DNA of 15,910 nucleotides from Planctomycetota bacterium. Lineage in GTDB: Bacteria; Planctomycetota; PUPC01; JACPCR01. A program made the position numbers and the translations under genes. A model generated the notes under the pieces. That model was given only the letters and a program-made list of their open reading frames with translations, had not been told where the DNA came from and did not search any database. Shown piece by piece: positions 1 through 7,503 of the stretch (positions within the stretch are counted from its first letter, which is position 1; every line of letters starts with the position of its first letter). Where the stretch lies: contig JASLXP010001079.1 of the NCBI GenBank assembly GCA_030740295.1, positions 1-15,910 on the forward strand, read 5' to 3'.

Positions 1-43
1 CCCCGGTCATTTGCCCCAATGAATAGCCTCCTTATAAATGGCC

Positions 44-126
44 GGGGCGTTGCCCCTTTTCAGGTCTTTGTGCCATTCACCCAGCCCGTTGGGCTGGGCT
101 AGGCAAACAGCCCGGGGCTTCGCCCC
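44..126. repeat. Cluster of three short GC-rich palindromes
   Basis: Three perfect stem-loops with 3-nt loops lie close together: GGGGC-GTT-GCCCC at 44-56, CCCAGCCC-GTT-GGGCTGGG at 80-98 (8-bp stem) and GGGGC-TTC-GCCCC at 114-126. The first and third share a CCGGGGC-NNN-GCCCCT core, so they look like two copies of one unit flanking a different palindrome. The arrangement resembles dispersed REP-like intergenic elements; that assignment is inference. None is followed by a T-tract, so a plain intrinsic terminator is not supported. Confidence 0.6.
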
Positions 127-129
127 TGA

Positions 130-371
130 AATCCGTCAACACGACTCCGTCTTGGAGGACTAGTAATTTGTCGGTCTGGCTCGATACGTGGAAGCGCATC
201 GCCTATTTGTAGGCGGCAGTTTCGTGACCTGGAGCTTCGATTTCTCACACGTATTCCCAAAGAGGCATTTGCGGTTTTTGACGAAGAGGGATGGCAAGCT
301 TGGGTAGAATTCTTTTCTCTCCTTCGGGGTCGAAGAGACTCGCGGAAGGGATTACTGGAGGTGAAACTCTC
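130..371. other. Leader stretch before the first gene, possible small-gene remnant
   Basis: No complete gene with an ordinary start codon is visible here. One + frame is open from 130 and ends in a TGA at 373-375, overlapping the ATG at 372 as ATGA, a spacing typical of translationally coupled genes. Its last part, from a CTG at 229, reads LELRFLTRIPKEAFAVFDEE and continues WQAWVEFFSLLRGRR, which looks protein-like. There is no ATG, GTG or TTG in that frame, so it would need a non-standard start, or it is the tail of a gene broken further left. I recognise no family. Confidence 0.3.
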
Positions 372-674
372 ATGACTGAAAATGAACAGGAAATCGATAT
401 TGCCCGTTCCCGGCTGAAGGACCTTCGAATTCAGGCTGAACGTATTGTCACCGATTCAGACAAACTGCGGCGGGTCAAGGACATGGAACTTGCCGGTATC
501 CACGGGATGATTGAACAGGTTGAGAACGAAATTCGCGAGCTTATTTCTTCCGATTTGCGGGAGCAGGTTGGGGAGTTGAGAAGCCGCTTACATTCTGAAG
601 ATCCCCAGGCATTGGGCGAAATCGTGGACGGGGCTCTCGACGTCGTGGAGCAGTTGGCTTCAAATCAAAGGTGA
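372..674 (+). CDS. Small coiled-coil protein, function unknown
   Basis: This is a 100-residue, highly charged, probably cytoplasmic protein beginning MTENEQEIDIARSRLKDLR. Long stretches of Glu, Arg, Lys and Leu without Pro across roughly residues 10-75 suggest an extended helix or coiled coil. The last 25 residues (around ALGEIVDGALDVVEQL) look like a short amphipathic helix. The ATG at 372 is preferred because GGAGG lies 10 nt upstream. An in-frame ATG at 291 would add 27 residues with no ribosome binding site and poor protein character. It has no signal peptide or membrane segment. The ATGA junction with the frame ending at 375 hints that it was the second gene of a pair. I do not recognise the family and assign no function. 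Confidence 0.65.
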   Translation: MTENEQEIDIARSRLKDLRIQAERIVTDSDKLRRVKDMELAGIHGMIEQVENEIRELISSDLREQVGELRSRLHSEDPQALGEIVDGALDVVEQLASNQR

Positions 675-687
675 AGAGATTCAATCA

Positions 688-729
688 GGCCAGGTTCTTC
701 CAACTCCACCTCCACAATTTCTCCTGGCC
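688..729. repeat. Inverted repeat downstream of the coiled-coil gene
   Basis: GGCCAGG at 688-694 pairs with CCTGGCC at 723-729 across a 28-nt loop, starting 13 bp after the stop codon. It could act in transcript 3'-end formation, but the loop is long and there is no T-tract. Confidence 0.25.
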
Positions 730-785
730 CTGCACTTCTGGTCAGTGCTCCCGCGCCTCATGTACTGCGCAGAATTAATCACGAT

Positions 786-3700
786 ATGAACCGCTGCCGC
801 CTTTTTAATCACTTATCCGCGAATCCGTTATCGAGCTGGCCGGGGGTTTTCATAGCCATGGCACTGTTTACATCCCAACGTGATGGCATTGCCCAGGCCA
901 ATGCGCGGCTGCCTGACGGTGTAAAAGCTGTCTGGGATCTGAATAAAGCAGAGCGGGAATCCACCAGCACGCGTGAGAGGATCTGCATTAACGGCTTGTG
1001 GCTCTGGCAGCCGGCATCCCAAAGCAATCAGCCCCCAACTGAGAAATGGGGTTACTTCAAAGTCCCGGGAAGTTGGCCGGGGATCACGAACTACATGCAG
1101 AAAGATTCCCAAACGGTCATTGCTCATCCAAGTTGGAGATCGACGCGGTTGAGAGACATCCGTTCAGCATGGTACCAGCGGGAGATCACAATCCCCGCGA
1201 AGTGGGAAGGACGGAGCGTCATCTTCTCCACGAAGTATCTGAACTCCTTTGCTACCGTCTATGTGGATGGCAGGAAGGCCGGCGAAATGCGATTCCCGAG
1301 AGGGGAAATCGACCTGACCAATCTGTGCCGGCCGGGAAAGCGGCATGTTCTGTCCCTGCTGGTTCTGGCCATGCCACTGAAAGCGGTCATGTTGTCTTAC
1401 AACGACACCGCTTCCGCCCGAAAGGTAAAAGGCAGCGTGGCTCGGCGCGGGCTGTGCGGAGACGTCTTCCTGGAAGCCAGGCCGTCCGGCCCCCGCATCG
1501 GTGGCGCAGAAGTGAATACCTCGACGAGAAAAGGGGAAATCACATTTGAGGCAGTTCTTCACGGGCTCGCAGAGGGGTCTCACAGGCTCCGCGCGCTCAT
1601 CAAACAGAAGGGTCAGCCTGTCAAGGAATTTACGAGCCGCCGATTCCGGAAGACCGATCTCCAGGACGGCCGGATCACTTTCACCGAGAAATGGGTGCCG
1701 GAAAAATTCTGGGATATCCATACTCCTCAGAATCAGTTCGACCTTCAGGTCACACTGCTTGGGGAGAAAGGACAGGAGCACGACGTCTCTCACCCCGTTC
1801 GCTTTGGCTTCAGGGAGTTCTGGATCGATGGCAGGGATTTCTACCTGAATGGCACTCGCATATTCCTGTGCGCGGTCCCGTTCGACAACGCACAAGTCGG
1901 AGCCGCGTGGGCCACTTACCAGGGCGCGCGTGAGAGCCTGGAACGTCTGCGGAGTTTTGGCATCAATTTCGTTTACACGCACAACTACGGCTGCCAGCCG
2001 GGATCGCACCTGAGCTTTGAAGAGATACTGAAAGCCGCGGACGATGTGGGCATGCTGGTGGCCCTTTCGCAGCCGCACTTCGGTCACTATGACTGGCAGG
2101 CATCGGAGGCGGACGAGACGAACGGCTATCTACGCCACGCGAAGTTCTACGTGCGGGTAGCACAGAATCATCCGTCGGTCGTCATGTACTCCATGAGCCA
2201 TAACGCCACCGGATACAGCGAAGACATGAATCCGGATCTGATAGACGGCATTCATGACAAGCGCAGCGAGTGGTCGGCGAAAAATGTGAGGAGAGCCGTC
2301 CGGGCTGAAGCCATCGTCAGGCGACTGGACACGAGCCGCATCGTCTACCACCACGCGTCCGGGAACCTCGGGCCGATGCACACCATCAATTTCTATCCAA
2401 ACTTCGTCCCCGTTCAGGAGATGTCCGACTGGTTCGGCCACTGGGCAACGAAGGGCGTGAAGCCGGCATTTACCTGCGAGTTTGGCGCGCCGTTCTCGTG
2501 GGATTGGACGATGTACCGGGGGTGGTATAAGGGGAAGCGTACATTCGGCAGTGCGAAAGTGCCGTGGGAATTCTGTCTTGCCGAATGGAATGCGCAGTTT
2601 ATCGGCGATTCGGCCTACCGGATCAGCGAACAGGAAAAGACAAACCTGCGCTGGGAGGCGAAGCAGTTTCGCTCCGGGCGACTGTGGCACCGATGGGACT
2701 ATCCCCATCGAGTCGGCTCAAGAGATTTCGATGAGCGATACCAAGTGTTCGCGAGGTACCTTACCGACAACTGGCGCGCCTTCCGCACCTGGGGAGTGTC
2801 GGCCATGTCTCCGTGGGAACACAGCATCTTCTGGAAAATGCGAGACGGAGTGGACAAAGGTCGGAAGAAAATCCCCGTTGACTGGGAGGCCCTGCAGTGT
2901 CCAGGGCTCAGCCCGGACTACATCGAGGAACGGTACGAGCGGATGGATTTAGCCTTCAAGCGATCGGACTGGTTTCCAACACTTGCGGCCCAGGCTCTGA
3001 TCCGCAACAACGGTCCGCTCCTGGCTTATGTTGGCGGTAAGCCGGACAGCTTCACGAGCAAGAACCACAATTTCCTCCCCGGCGAGAGAATTGAGAAGCA
3101 GCTCATCGTGATCAACAACTCTCGCGTCCCCGTGATCTGCGACTATGAATGCTCCCTGCCGCTTCCGAAGACGTTTACGAAAACGGGGAAGGTCCGAGTA
3201 GAGACCGGACAGCGGTTGCGCATCCCACTCAGTGCGCCGCTGCCACAGGACCTTCCGCCCGGTTCGTACAGGCTGAAGATGACCGTCCGTTTCAGCTCTG
3301 GAGAGACGCAGAAAGATGAATTTACGATTCACATTCTGCCGAAGATGCCCAAGCCCCAAGCGCCTGCAAAGTTGGCTGTCTTTGACCCCAAAGGGGAGAC
3401 GGGCAGCTTGCTCCGTGAAATGGGCATTCGTTTCGAGACTGTGCAAGCAGGTGACGATCTATCCTCTTTCGAAACTCTAATCGTGGGTAAAGGCGCCCTT
3501 ACGATCGAAGGGCCGGCCCCGAACATTGGGCGTGTTCGTGAGGGCCTGAGAGTCCTGGTTTTCGAGCAGACATCGGATGCCCTGGAGAAACGCCTGGGAT
3601 TCCGCGTGCAGGAGTACGGCTTGCGCCGCGTCTTCAAGCGAGTACCGGACCATCCGGCACTCTCGGGCCTCAATGACGAGAATCTGCGCGACTGGCGAGG

Positions 3701-5228
3701 AGAGTCCACCATCGTCCCGCCCCGTCTGGATTACGAGCTGGACTCTCGCTTCAACTACGTCCCAACCGTGGAGTGGTGCGGTCTGAAAGTTCCGCGGCTC
3801 TGGCGAGTCGGCAACCGCGGCAACGTAGCAACAGTGCTCATCGAGAAGCCGGCCCGCGGCGATTTCATGCCTGTCGTTGATGGTGGCTTCAGCCTGCAGT
3901 ATGCGCCGCTGATGGAATATCGTGAAGGGAAGGGGATGGTGCTGTTCTGCCAGATGGACGTGACCGGAAGAACTGAAGATGAGCCCGCAGCAAAGCGCCT
4001 CTGCCTGAATTTGCTCAGATACATCGCGGACTGGAAGCAGCCTCCACTTCGACGCGCTGTTTATGCGGGTGACCCATCTGGTAAGCGCCACCTCGTACGG
4101 GCAGGTGTTCGTTGTGATACGTATCAGGGTGGCCGGCTTGCTCGCGATCAAGTTCTCATTGTCGGTCAGGGGGCCGGGCAGACGTTGGCCCGGAATGCAA
4201 AAGAGATTGCCCAATGGCTCGAGGCTGGAGGAAACCTTCTCGCCCTTGGAATCGATGGAGAAGAGGCCGGCAGGTTTTTGCCTTCGCCCGTGCGCACAAA
4301 AAAGCAGGAGCACATAGCCACCCACTTCAAGCCTTTCGGCGCCGGCTCACTCCTGGCAGGCGTCAGCCCGGCGGATGTCCACAACCGCGACCCCAGAGAA
4401 CTCCCGCTCGTTACCGGGGGACTCTCAGTCGCTGGCAATGGTGTGCTGGCGCATGCTGAAAACTCTAACGTTGTCTTCTGCCAGCTTGTGCCCTATCGAG
4501 TGGGTACGAGGCAGGGAGCAAAACCTTTGCAAGCCGAAATGCACGGGGTCCGGCGGACCTACCGGCGTGCCAGCTTCCTGCTGTCGCGCCTCCTCGCCAA
4601 TATGGGCATCCGCGGAGAGACTCCCCTGCTGGATCGTTTCTCACAACCAGTCAGCGGAGCAGTGAGAGAGTCGGTGGTTAAGAATGGCTACTTTCGCGTG
4701 AAGAAGGGAGGCCGGGAGATGCCAGAGCCCTGGAGCTTCACAACCGACTCCAAACAGGCGTCGTGCGTGCTTGAGAATATTGGGCCGAACTCCGCTCAGA
4801 GATGTTTGCGAATCACCAGCCAGGGATTTGGTGAGAACAAAAGGGGAAGTGTCATGCTCGCCCAGCACAATGTCCCCGTGGCAAGGGGTCAATGGTACCG
4901 CATCACTCTCAGGGCAAAGTCAAAAGGTATGGGCGGCAGTTCTCTATCCCTGACGATACAGAACACCGCCAACTGGCGGTCGATCTTCGAGTATCAGCGT
5001 TTCGCCCCTCCCGAGGACTGGAAGGAGTTCTCCTTCATCGTTCAATCGAACACAACGGCGAAGAACCGAACGCGTTTCCAGATCTGGCATGGCAGCGCAG
5101 GTACTGTCTGGCTCTCTCAGATTTCCATGACGGCCTGCCCACCACCAACGGAAGGAAGATGGTCTACCGGTCTTTACCTCGATACGCCGACCGCATGGGA
5201 TGATCCCTATCGTTTCTTCCGGTGGTAG
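786..5228 (+). CDS. Large exported GH2-type multidomain protein
   Basis: The 1480-residue product starts with a signal-like segment ending near GIAQA (residue ~38), so export is likely. A GH2-type sugar-binding jelly roll (WYQREITIP, ~128-235) is followed by an Ig-like module (~235-340). Then comes a TIM barrel opened by the family hallmark GFREFWIDGRDFYLNGTRIF (from ~341). The usual HPSVIMWSLGNE strand reads HPSVVMYSMSHN, so the Asn-Glu pair with the acid/base Glu is His472-Asn473. Glu565 in CEFGAPF is a candidate nucleophile. After the barrel come two Rossmann/GATase-like segments (~861-1085, ~1092-1260) and a C-terminal beta-sandwich resembling CBM4_9 (~1294-1450). Typical GH2 enzymes have 600-1100 residues. 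Substrate is unknown; plant or algal polysaccharide is a guess. The start codon has no clear ribosome binding site; an in-frame ATG at 858 is an alternative that would leave little signal peptide. Confidence 0.85.
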   Translation: MNRCRLFNHLSANPLSSWPGVFIAMALFTSQRDGIAQANARLPDGVKAVWDLNKAERESTSTRERICINGLWLWQPASQSNQPPTEKWGYFKVPGSWPGITNYMQKDSQTVIAHPSWRSTRLRDIRSAWYQREITIPAKWEGRSVIFSTKYLNSFATVYVDGRKAGEMRFPRGEIDLTNLCRPGKRHVLSLLVLAMPLKAVMLSYNDTASARKVKGSVARRGLCGDVFLEARPSGPRIGGAEVNTSTRKGEITFEAVLHGLAEGSHRLRALIKQKGQPVKEFTSRRFRKTDLQDGRITFTEKWVPEKFWDIHTPQNQFDLQVTLLGEKGQEHDVSHPVRFGFREFWIDGRDFYLNGTRIFLCAVPFDNAQVGAAWATYQGARESLERLRSFGINFVYTHNYGCQPGSHLSFEEILKAADDVGMLVALSQPHFGHYDWQASEADETNGYLRHAKFYVRVAQNHPSVVMYSMSHNATGYSEDMNPDLIDGIHDKRSEWSAKNVRRAVRAEAIVRRLDTSRIVYHHASGNLGPMHTINFYPNFVPVQEMSDWFGHWATKGVKPAFTCEFGAPFSWDWTMYRGWYKGKRTFGSAKVPWEFCLAEWNAQFIGDSAYRISEQEKTNLRWEAKQFRSGRLWHRWDYPHRVGSRDFDERYQVFARYLTDNWRAFRTWGVSAMSPWEHSIFWKMRDGVDKGRKKIPVDWEALQCPGLSPDYIEERYERMDLAFKRSDWFPTLAAQALIRNNGPLLAYVGGKPDSFTSKNHNFLPGERIEKQLIVINNSRVPVICDYECSLPLPKTFTKTGKVRVETGQRLRIPLSAPLPQDLPPGSYRLKMTVRFSSGETQKDEFTIHILPKMPKPQAPAKLAVFDPKGETGSLLREMGIRFETVQAGDDLSSFETLIVGKGALTIEGPAPNIGRVREGLRVLVFEQTSDALEKRLGFRVQEYGLRRVFKRVPDHPALSGLNDENLRDWRGESTIVPPRLDYELDSRFNYVPTVEWCGLKVPRLWRVGNRGNVATVLIEKPARGDFMPVVDGGFSLQYAPLMEYREGKGMVLFCQMDVTGRTEDEPAAKRLCLNLLRYIADWKQPPLRRAVYAGDPSGKRHLVRAGVRCDTYQGGRLARDQVLIVGQGAGQTLARNAKEIAQWLEAGGNLLALGIDGEEAGRFLPSPVRTKKQEHIATHFKPFGAGSLLAGVSPADVHNRDPRELPLVTGGLSVAGNGVLAHAENSNVVFCQLVPYRVGTRQGAKPLQAEMHGVRRTYRRASFLLSRLLANMGIRGETPLLDRFSQPVSGAVRESVVKNGYFRVKKGGREMPEPWSFTTDSKQASCVLENIGPNSAQRCLRITSQGFGENKRGSVMLAQHNVPVARGQWYRITLRAKSKGMGGSSLSLTIQNTANWRSIFEYQRFAPPEDWKEFSFIVQSNTTAKNRTRFQIWHGSAGTVWLSQISMTACPPPTEGRWSTGLYLDTPTAWDDPYRFFRW

Positions 5229-5281
5229 GGAGCCCTAACGTGCGCCTGTTGCCATGAACCGCGAGGAAAAAACGTGAGCCT

Positions 5282-5300
5282 CCACGGGACAAGCCCGTGG
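5282..5300. repeat. Palindrome CCACGGG/CCCGTGG after the GH2-type gene
   Basis: A 7-bp perfect stem (5282-5288 with 5294-5300, loop ACAAG) lies about 54 bp after the GH2-type stop. It may serve as a terminator for that gene, but no T-run follows. The right arm with its next base, CCCGTGGC, recurs in the hairpin at 6929-6950, so this is probably one member of a dispersed family. The rest of the 176-bp gap up to 5404 shows no recognisable promoter. Confidence 0.45.
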
Positions 5301-5404
5301 CCTCTTGAAGTTAACATTGTCAAGTTAAGAGCCCAGACACATAGATGCTCAACTTCGCAGCATCCTCTCGTCCATCCAACACTCCAGCATTTCACTCTTC
5401 CACC

Positions 5405-6886
5405 ATGCCTGCACTTTTCAGAACAGATCGTGAATTCGGCACTCTCCAGAACTGGGTGAATGGCGAAAGACAGACACCTGGTACCGAAACTTTCGTCCCG
5501 GTTTACTCGCCTTATTCCGGAAAGGAGATCGCTTCCGTTCCCCTTTCCAATGCTGATGATATCGACGATGCCGTAAATGCGGCCAGGGCAGCGTTTCCTA
5601 TATGGTCGGAGACGAACATCAAAAAGCGTGTGCAGGTGATGTTCCGGCTGAAGATGCTCCTCGAAGACAACCTCGATGAACTTGGCGAACTCGCCGCGCT
5701 CGAGTGCGGCAAGACACCGGGCGAGGCGAAGGCCGGCATCGAAAAGGGCATCGAAGTCATCGAATACAGTTGCTCCATGCCGAACCTGATCGCAGGGGGC
5801 ACACAGGAAGTGAGCAACGGTGTCGATTGCGGGCTTTCCCGCGAGCCGCTTGGTGTTGTCGTTTCGATCTCGCCGTTCAACTTTCCGTTCATGGTGCCGT
5901 TGTGGACTGTGCCCATCGCGATCACCGCGGGCAATACGATGCTGATCAAATCTTCTGAGCAGGTGCCTCTCTCCGCGTTGCGCCTTGCTGAGCTGCTCAA
6001 AGAGGCAGGTCTGCCGGACGGTGTCTTTAACGTGGTCAACGGCGGTCGCGTGGCCGTCGAGGCAATCTGCGATCACCCGGACATCGAGGCCGTCAGCTTT
6101 GTCGGGTCATCGAAGGTGGCCAGGCAGGTGTATGTCCGGGGCAGCCAGAGCGGCAAACGGATGCTCGCTTTGGGCGGGGCGAAGAATCACACGGTACTCA
6201 TGCCGGACGCGAACCCGGATATCAGCCCGCCGGGCATTGTTGATTCCGCGACTGGATGCGCGGGTCAACGCTGCATGGCAGTCAGTGCTATGATTGGAGT
6301 CGGTAAGATAGATCCGCTTATTGAGGGGATGAAGGCGTACGCTGAATCCATCGAACTCGGCAACCAGATGGGCGCCATCATCAATCAGGAGTCCGTGGAA
6401 CGCATTCATCGCTACATCGATCAGGCGGAAGAGATGGGTGCCGATGTCCTGGTCGACGGTCGCAACGCTACGGTCGAAGGCTGCGAGGGAGGCTACTGGG
6501 TGGGTCCCACGATCCTCGACAATGTCACCGGAGAGATGCCGATCGCGCACGATGAGATCTTCGGTCCGGTCCTGGCCATTCATCGCGCCGAGAGCCTCGA
6601 TGAAGCCATCGAAGTTGAAAACGCCAACCCGTACGGGAACGCGGCTTCCATCTTTACTTCATCAGGCGAAGCCGCGCGCTACTTTTCCCGCAAAGCCAAC
6701 GCGGGCATGGTGGGCGTCAACATCGGCGTCCCGGTGCCCAGAGAGCCCTTCTCCTTCGGAGGATGGAACGACTCCAAATTTGGGGTCGGAGACATTACAG
6801 GCGAAGGCGGCGTCCGGTTTTGGACAAAAGAGAAAAAGGTCACCGTTCGCTGGTTTCCGGATTCGAACCGTTCCTGGATGGATTAA
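5405..6886 (+). CDS. mmsA: Methylmalonate-semialdehyde dehydrogenase (CoA-acylating)
   Basis: This is a cytoplasmic ALDH-superfamily enzyme converting methylmalonate semialdehyde (and malonate semialdehyde) with CoA and NAD+ to propionyl-CoA (acetyl-CoA), in valine, thymine and myo-inositol breakdown. Family marks are SPFNFPFMVPLW, SFVGSSKVARQVY, GGAKNHTVLMPDAN and GCAGQRCMA with the catalytic Cys at residue 290. The GAKNH segment replaces the ELGGK motif, so the general-base Glu of hydrolytic ALDHs is absent, as expected for CoA-dependent members. The ATG at 5405 gives 493 residues and fits the family N-terminus; an in-frame ATG at 5345 adds 20 residues of unlikely sequence, and neither has a clear ribosome binding site. 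Oddities: KSSE replaces the usual KPSE, and about six residues are missing after IELGN (residues 316-320) compared with Bacillus IolA. No other valine or inositol pathway genes are nearby, so it may stand alone. Confidence 0.92.
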   Translation: MPALFRTDREFGTLQNWVNGERQTPGTETFVPVYSPYSGKEIASVPLSNADDIDDAVNAARAAFPIWSETNIKKRVQVMFRLKMLLEDNLDELGELAALECGKTPGEAKAGIEKGIEVIEYSCSMPNLIAGGTQEVSNGVDCGLSREPLGVVVSISPFNFPFMVPLWTVPIAITAGNTMLIKSSEQVPLSALRLAELLKEAGLPDGVFNVVNGGRVAVEAICDHPDIEAVSFVGSSKVARQVYVRGSQSGKRMLALGGAKNHTVLMPDANPDISPPGIVDSATGCAGQRCMAVSAMIGVGKIDPLIEGMKAYAESIELGNQMGAIINQESVERIHRYIDQAEEMGADVLVDGRNATVEGCEGGYWVGPTILDNVTGEMPIAHDEIFGPVLAIHRAESLDEAIEVENANPYGNAASIFTSSGEAARYFSRKANAGMVGVNIGVPVPREPFSFGGWNDSKFGVGDITGEGGVRFWTKEKKVTVRWFPDSNRSWMD

Positions 6887-6902
6887 GCGCGTGCTCCGCG
6901 CT
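6886..6902 (+). terminator. Possible terminator after mmsA
   Basis: AGCGCG-TGCTC-CGCGCT begins in the stop codon of mmsA (6-bp stem, 5-nt loop). It is followed by an AT-rich stretch (6903-6922) with scattered Ts rather than a clean T-run. This suits a weak intrinsic terminator. Confidence 0.4.
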
Positions 6903-6928
6903 CAAAATATGATTTATTATTGTACCTC

Positions 6929-6950
6929 GCCACGGTCGCGGGCCCGTGGC
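6929..6950. repeat. Palindrome GCCACGG/CCGTGGC
   Basis: A 7-bp stem with an 8-nt GC-rich loop lies between mmsA and the pentapeptide gene. It shares the CCCGTGGC arm with the palindrome at 5282-5300, so the two flank mmsA like members of one dispersed family. Confidence 0.45.
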
Positions 6951-7051
6951 ATATGGAAAATGAAGACAGAAAAGGAGTTCACAGCGCCACAGGACTTGGC
7001 ATCCAGGTCGAAAGATCACAGTTCACGATATCGTTCATAAGGGAGCATTGG

Positions 7052-7486
7052 ATGATTCGGATTACCAGCAAAGAAAAAGGGCCCTGGTGGAGATTATTCA
7101 GACCTGTTGTCTTGCAGGTGGTGAAGGGGAACACCCTTCAGGAAACGAACCTGCACCACGCCAACCTGTCGAATGCAGATTTGAAGGGAGCCAACCTCTG
7201 GAAGGCCCTTTTGCGCCGCAGCAAGCTGCAGCATGCAGATTTAAGTAATGCGAATCTGAGCGAAACGGATCTGAGCGAATCAAAAATGCCCAGAGCAGAT
7301 CTGAGCGGCGCGAACCTGAAAGGGGCGAACCTGAGAGGCGCCGACCTGCAGGGCGCAGACTTGAGAGGCGCAGACCTGTTAGATGCGCACCTGAACGATG
7401 CCTATCTCAAACTTGCCATCTACAACAACGCGACGAAATGGCCGGAGGGCTTCAAGGCGATCGATCACGGCGCGGTCTTTAAGTGA
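7052..7486 (+). CDS. Pentapeptide-repeat protein
   Basis: This 144-residue protein has about 18 consecutive five-residue repeats of the A(D/N)LXX type (residues ~32-121), which in known families form a right-handed square beta-helix of about four to five coils. A short basic, aromatic N-terminus (KGPWWRLFRPVV) precedes them. The tail YNNATKWPEGF is a common ending of small bacterial pentapeptide proteins. The ATG at 7052 is chosen because GGGAG lies 6 nt upstream; an in-frame ATG at 6920 would add 44 non-repetitive residues overlapping the palindrome at 6929. There is no signal peptide. At about half the size of Qnr/MfpA proteins, it gives no basis for a DNA-mimic or quinolone-resistance role. 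It converges on the next gene with 17 bp between the two stops. Function is unknown. Confidence 0.88.
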   Translation: MIRITSKEKGPWWRLFRPVVLQVVKGNTLQETNLHHANLSNADLKGANLWKALLRRSKLQHADLSNANLSETDLSESKMPRADLSGANLKGANLRGADLQGADLRGADLLDAHLNDAYLKLAIYNNATKWPEGFKAIDHGAVFK

Positions 7487-7503
7487 CCTGTTAAGCCCAA
7501 GTC

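Noticed and set aside
1164..2087. Minus-strand open frame of 307 codons within the GH2-type gene
   Set aside because: The + strand frame carries clear GH2 motifs throughout this stretch; the antisense product shows no family signature.
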